The position numbers and the translations under genes were made by a program. Of a DNA stretch of 64,000 bases, positions 60,113 to 64,000 are shown piece after piece (the first letter of the stretch is position 1; each line of letters begins with the position of its first letter). The notes beneath the pieces were generated by a model. The model was not told the DNA's origin and searched no databases. It worked only from the letters and a program-made list of their open reading frames with translations. Source of the stretch: Serinus canaria (taxonomy: Eukaryota; Chordata; Aves; Passeriformes; Fringillidae); the NCBI RefSeq assembly GCF_022539315.1, contig NC_066314.1, positions 40,175,180 to 40,239,179 of the forward strand. The letters are read 5' to 3'.

Positions 60113-63100
60113 CACACAACTACTTGCTTCCTCAGGATTTAGTAATGTTACATCTCTAAATAAAGATAGTAGAAATGTTTACCCTCCATTTCACTGGGAT
60201 TGCCATCAAATTCACACTGCTGCTTCTCCTGGTCCTTGACTGCAGCACTGCTGAGAAGGTGACAGCTGACCATGTAAAGCAAAAAGCTGACAGGGCCACT
60301 TGAGGGCTGACAGTGCTTTTCTGTGTCTCCCATGGTGCTGGCAGGGCAGCTCTGTTTTTGATGGATAAGTGTCTCCCTTGTCTGTTCCTCAAGAAGCACC
60401 AAAGATTTCCTGTAGGGATGATATTCTGTTCTGTTCAAGCTGCTCACACAGCAAAAGGAAAGTATTTAGCCTATGGAGGCTACAAATGAGAAAGCAGGGG
60501 ACAATTTGCCAGAGAAATAGGTTGGAAGCATACTTAGGTTAACAGAATACTTTCCCTACCTCAAAGATGTTGAAGGCATACATTCTACCTCATTTTCATT
60601 ATTGTACCCAGAATGGGTTTATAGAACCAATGATTAAGAAGTTAAATCTCCGTATTAATGCAAAAGTTATATATTTTATATTGCTACTGTTCTGCATCTG
60701 CAGGCTTCCTCTTATGTGTCCTATTTTATGAACAATATGTATGCTTTTGATTTAGGAACCAATAACATTTTAAACTCTGACACTAAAGCAGACAAAAAAA
60801 AAAAAGGAAAAAAGGGAAAAGAAAGAAGTGGAGAAATGATTAAATTACATAGAACATTTTTTTTCTTTTAAAATGCAGTAAAAGATTCAATAGTTGAAAT
60901 TGCTTAGGGGTGATCATATTTCTTTCAGAAGGTGCTCTGTATTGGGACCAGTGTATGTATCAAATACTGCTGATAATTCAGCAGATTTTTTTTTTATTTT
61001 ATTGAAAGTCACAGAAAAGAGTTGCAATAAAACCTGCATTAACAGCCAGAGCTGAAACTGAGGCTGTCTATTGATTTATGCACTTTCCTTTGGTTTTGAT
61101 CTTTTAAAGAACGTGACTCACCACATTAAATACTCTTCTGGGGTTTTCTCCCTCCCCACTCATTATTATACTTTCACTGTCAATCTGATCATGCAGTTTC
61201 ATATGAGTCAGTTAGAAGAAAATAATCTACCAGCAGTCAGCTCTGTATGATTTTGCACTTTTTTGGCTAGGGCTCTGATTCAAAATGCAGTCAGATGAGT
61301 GAGAGAACTCTGGATGTTTTTAATGGGCTCTGTATTGAGCTATAAATACCTTTTTAAGGCACATCATTTTAGGTTATTCTGTGTGTGTGTAATTGTTCTT
61401 TTTAAATGCCCTTCATCTCGACACAAAGCTAGTCCCAACAAATAAAATAAAACAAATCTGCAATTTATCTATTGTTTAGGATAGACAAGACGATTTTTTT
61501 TCTTAATTTCAAGGAATAGTATTTCTTAGGAACTTCCTTATTCCAGAGACTGCAACATATGTAGAGTTCTTCAAGTACAATCCATAGTTCCTATTTGCAT
61601 TTGAGACTCTGTGCAAGTTTTTAAATTTTCACATTTGCCTCATGAAAATAACTTGGGATAAGAATAATTTTTCAAATGTTATTAATAGATAAAGTGTAAT
61701 CCAAGGATAAATACTTCCAGACTGCAGCTACTGTATGTATCTAGGCTAGACATACATATCTCAGTGTTTTGTTTTTTCAGTCTGACTAATTGTCTTTGTC
61801 TTTAATGACTCTCCTTCAAATGTCTGCTTTATGTTTCACAAATACTTAATCATTGCTTTTCTTCATCTGTTTATTGATAGAGTTTAAATGTGCACATATG
61901 AACCAAAATGACATTAGCTGAGGAAGTTGGGCAGAAATCTGGCTTTTTTTCCTGTCATTCAAATAAAATATTTTCTCCTACCTGAAACAAAACCAATCAC
62001 GCCTTTTGCTCCTTTGCTGTAAATACATGAAGAAAATTGTGTGGAAATGGGAATTGTTAGAGCATGCATAAAATACACTTAAAAAGTAGCCACAGGAGAA
62101 ACATCACAGCTCAGGACCCCATCCTGGCCTGTATGAATTGTGCCAAGAAGACCAATGAGCCTACTCATGCATGTAAACGCTGCACACGTGTTTAAACTCG
62201 GGAAATAGTGTCTCATAGATGGAAGCTCTTTTACTCTAATGAAACACCTTTGAGTATGATATAATGTCAATGGAACAGCATGTGGCTTTGGTGCATATAA
62301 AAGCAATCATGGAAGCAATAGTACAGGCTGGCTTGCCCCTTTCCTTTGGTTTTAGGGCTTCAGATTCCCTATGACCTGAGTCAGAATGATAGCACTTTCC
62401 TTTTTGTCATCATCTCACAATAAAACTTTCCATTCTTTTAATTGCTCAGAAGCCCTTCAGATTTGCAATTTGTACTGACATTACAACCATATACATTAAC
62501 AATATTTTTCAATTTACTTTGGTTTTTTTTGTTTTGTATTTTAGAAATTTTAGATGATTTTAAATAATAGTGATTTGGTTTCTAGTTGCTTATTGCTTTT
62601 TCCCACATGATGTGTCTTGAAACTATGGTATAACACATGTCCAGATTTCAGAGAAATCCAAAAATATAGTGTCAGGTGATATATACAGAGAGTATGTTAT
62701 GTTGACCGTATTGGCCACTGATAACCTGCTCCATCTGTCTTGCCTCTGACATGTTAGCTGGACAGGGTAGAGATGAGGCAGCCTCTAAAAACAGAAGTCA
62801 TTATGAGAAGAAACAGCAGCCCAGCAGCAATCAGGTATTTTGCTGAAAAGTTCAAAAGATCGTATTTGTTTTTTTCTTTTTTACCAGCTTTAATGTCCAT
62901 AATCACTGCAAACATGGTATTTCCTTAGTGGGTTATAGAGGATGACTCAATCTTTCTAAGCTTCAGCAGTGCAGTCTTGTTGGTTAAGGATCTTGAAGCC
63001 CAGTTGGGCTTGTCTCTTCCTTCTGTTTTTATAGCTCGGGACTTGAACCCTGATAAACTCTGGCAGAGTTATATTTCAACACTTCATGCCTATCCTCCTC

Positions 63101-64000
63101 ATATATCTTTAGGGTGAGCTCTTCTGCAACTAATGAATGTTTGTTTCTTTTCCTTTTCCTTTTAAACAACTTTGAATATGTCAAATCCATTAATATAAGA
63201 AAAGCCTGATTTGTAAGCCATACGTTATGTAATTTGTTATATTATTCTGTATGTCAGTTACATGCTCACATATGCATGTACGGATAATAGTTAAAATAAG
63301 GATTAATATCATTTGTGCATTCATACACAGGAAATATTAATTAAAAAAATGTTTTGGGATGTAGATGATATCTTCGTCTTTGTACATGGTATACTACACT
63401 GCCTAAGAAAATACAAGCTTTTATTTTTTGGTAAGAAAAAATCTGTTAAAAATACTTACAAAAATGCATTTTACTTCTAGTGCTCTAACAGAGATGGAAG
63501 CACAGTCCAAACCCATTGTTTTATTTGAAATTTCCATATTGGTAGTTCACATCCTGCTCTTTGGCTACTGACTAGATGAAGTGAGAATTTGAAACAGCAG
63601 AGTAACTGTTTGAGTACTTCAGAACTTAGCATAAAAATCCAGGGTGGGGGGAAGGGGGAAATGTTGAAAGAAAAATTAAATATGTTATACATGCCAACTG
63701 TTGACCACTTACTCATTTCATGCTGGGTTTTTAAGTGGTTCTTTCTTTTGGTTACACAATAAACCCACTCCATGTGTAAAAGGAGCATAACCTTCTATTT
63801 CATGGAGAAAAGTCCCCTGTGAATAGTGAATTTTACCTCTTCTCAGACCTACTTTAAAATGTTTACTTCCTTCTTCAAATGATATTGAATTTTAATACAA
63901 TAATTGGTGGCCTGTGACACTTTTACTGAGCTGAATACAATTCCAGCTCTGCTATTCTGCTTTTGGAGCTCTCCTAGAGTGTCCTGTGAAAAGAGCAGGA
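60113..64000. other. Downstream flank, no gene recognised
   Basis: AT-rich intergenic sequence to the window end. RASSF9 and NTS are expected further downstream from synteny in other amniotes, but nothing here supports an exon of either. A complex stretch at 61010-61420 could be regulatory. Confidence 0.45.
61010..61420. promoter_or_regulatory. Candidate non-coding element
   Basis: Non-repetitive sequence with features such as CTATTGATTTATGCAC, GTCAATCTGATCATGCAG, ATATGAGTCAG and GAGCTATAAATACC, resembling conserved enhancer DNA by eye. Not verifiable without alignment. Confidence 0.15.

Noticed and set aside
33226..64000. RASSF9 or NTS exons downstream
   Set aside because: Expected from synteny but no coding sequence resembling either was found; they probably lie beyond the window.
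1..64000. CRISPR arrays, operons, tRNA or rRNA genes, phage elements
   Set aside because: None was seen. The introns, CR1 elements and CpG islands show this is vertebrate nuclear DNA.

Overview
This window is vertebrate nuclear DNA and almost certainly from a bird. It has introns with GT-AG splice sites, CR1 LINE fragments with avian-type 3' ends, two LTRs that resemble avian endogenous retroviruses, and an intact four-exon ALX1 homeobox gene. A songbird-like genome fits the LTR types I recognise from memory, but I cannot name the species. Most of the sequence is non-coding. No operons, tRNA or rRNA genes, or CRISPR arrays were seen.

Layout. Positions 1-1868 hold an inferred last intron and the terminal coding exon of a gene that is probably LRRIQ1 (plus strand), which lies upstream of ALX1 in other amniotes; a poly(A) signal follows at 1972. 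From about 2 to 15.2 kb is the LRRIQ1-ALX1 intergenic region. Its second half holds several CpG-rich blocks (about 7.5, 9.4, 11.8-12.1 and 12.6-13.7 kb), an 80-base pyrimidine tract, and a possible unannotated exon at 14683-14806. Another CpG-rich block lies inside ALX1 intron 1 (15.85-16.25 kb). ALX1 coding exons are 15359-15584, 17774-18078, 21663-21791 and 32905-33225. They join without a frame break to 326 codons plus stop. The 11.1-kb third intron carries a 5'-truncated CR1 copy and smaller CR1 pieces. From 33.5 to 64 kb I see no protein-coding gene. This is a gene-poor flank with two retroviral LTRs (37360-37926 on the minus strand with a 5-bp target duplication; about 46.0-46.76 kb on the plus strand), a CR1 end at 60 kb, a long AT microsatellite, a perfect 23-bp inverted repeat at 44.8 kb, and several stretches that read like candidate regulatory DNA.

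How it works together. ALX1 encodes a paired-like (Q50) homeodomain transcription factor of frontonasal and cranial neural-crest mesenchyme, and variation at this locus has been linked to beak shape in Darwin's finches. Several CpG-rich blocks around the start and a large gene-free flank are what one expects of a developmental control gene with distant enhancers. I found no convincing new multi-gene system. The observations most worth checking are the inverted repeat at 44.8 kb, the possible upstream exons, the CpG-block cluster, and a candidate regulatory block at 35.7-36.1 kb that contains what looks like an ancient repeat.
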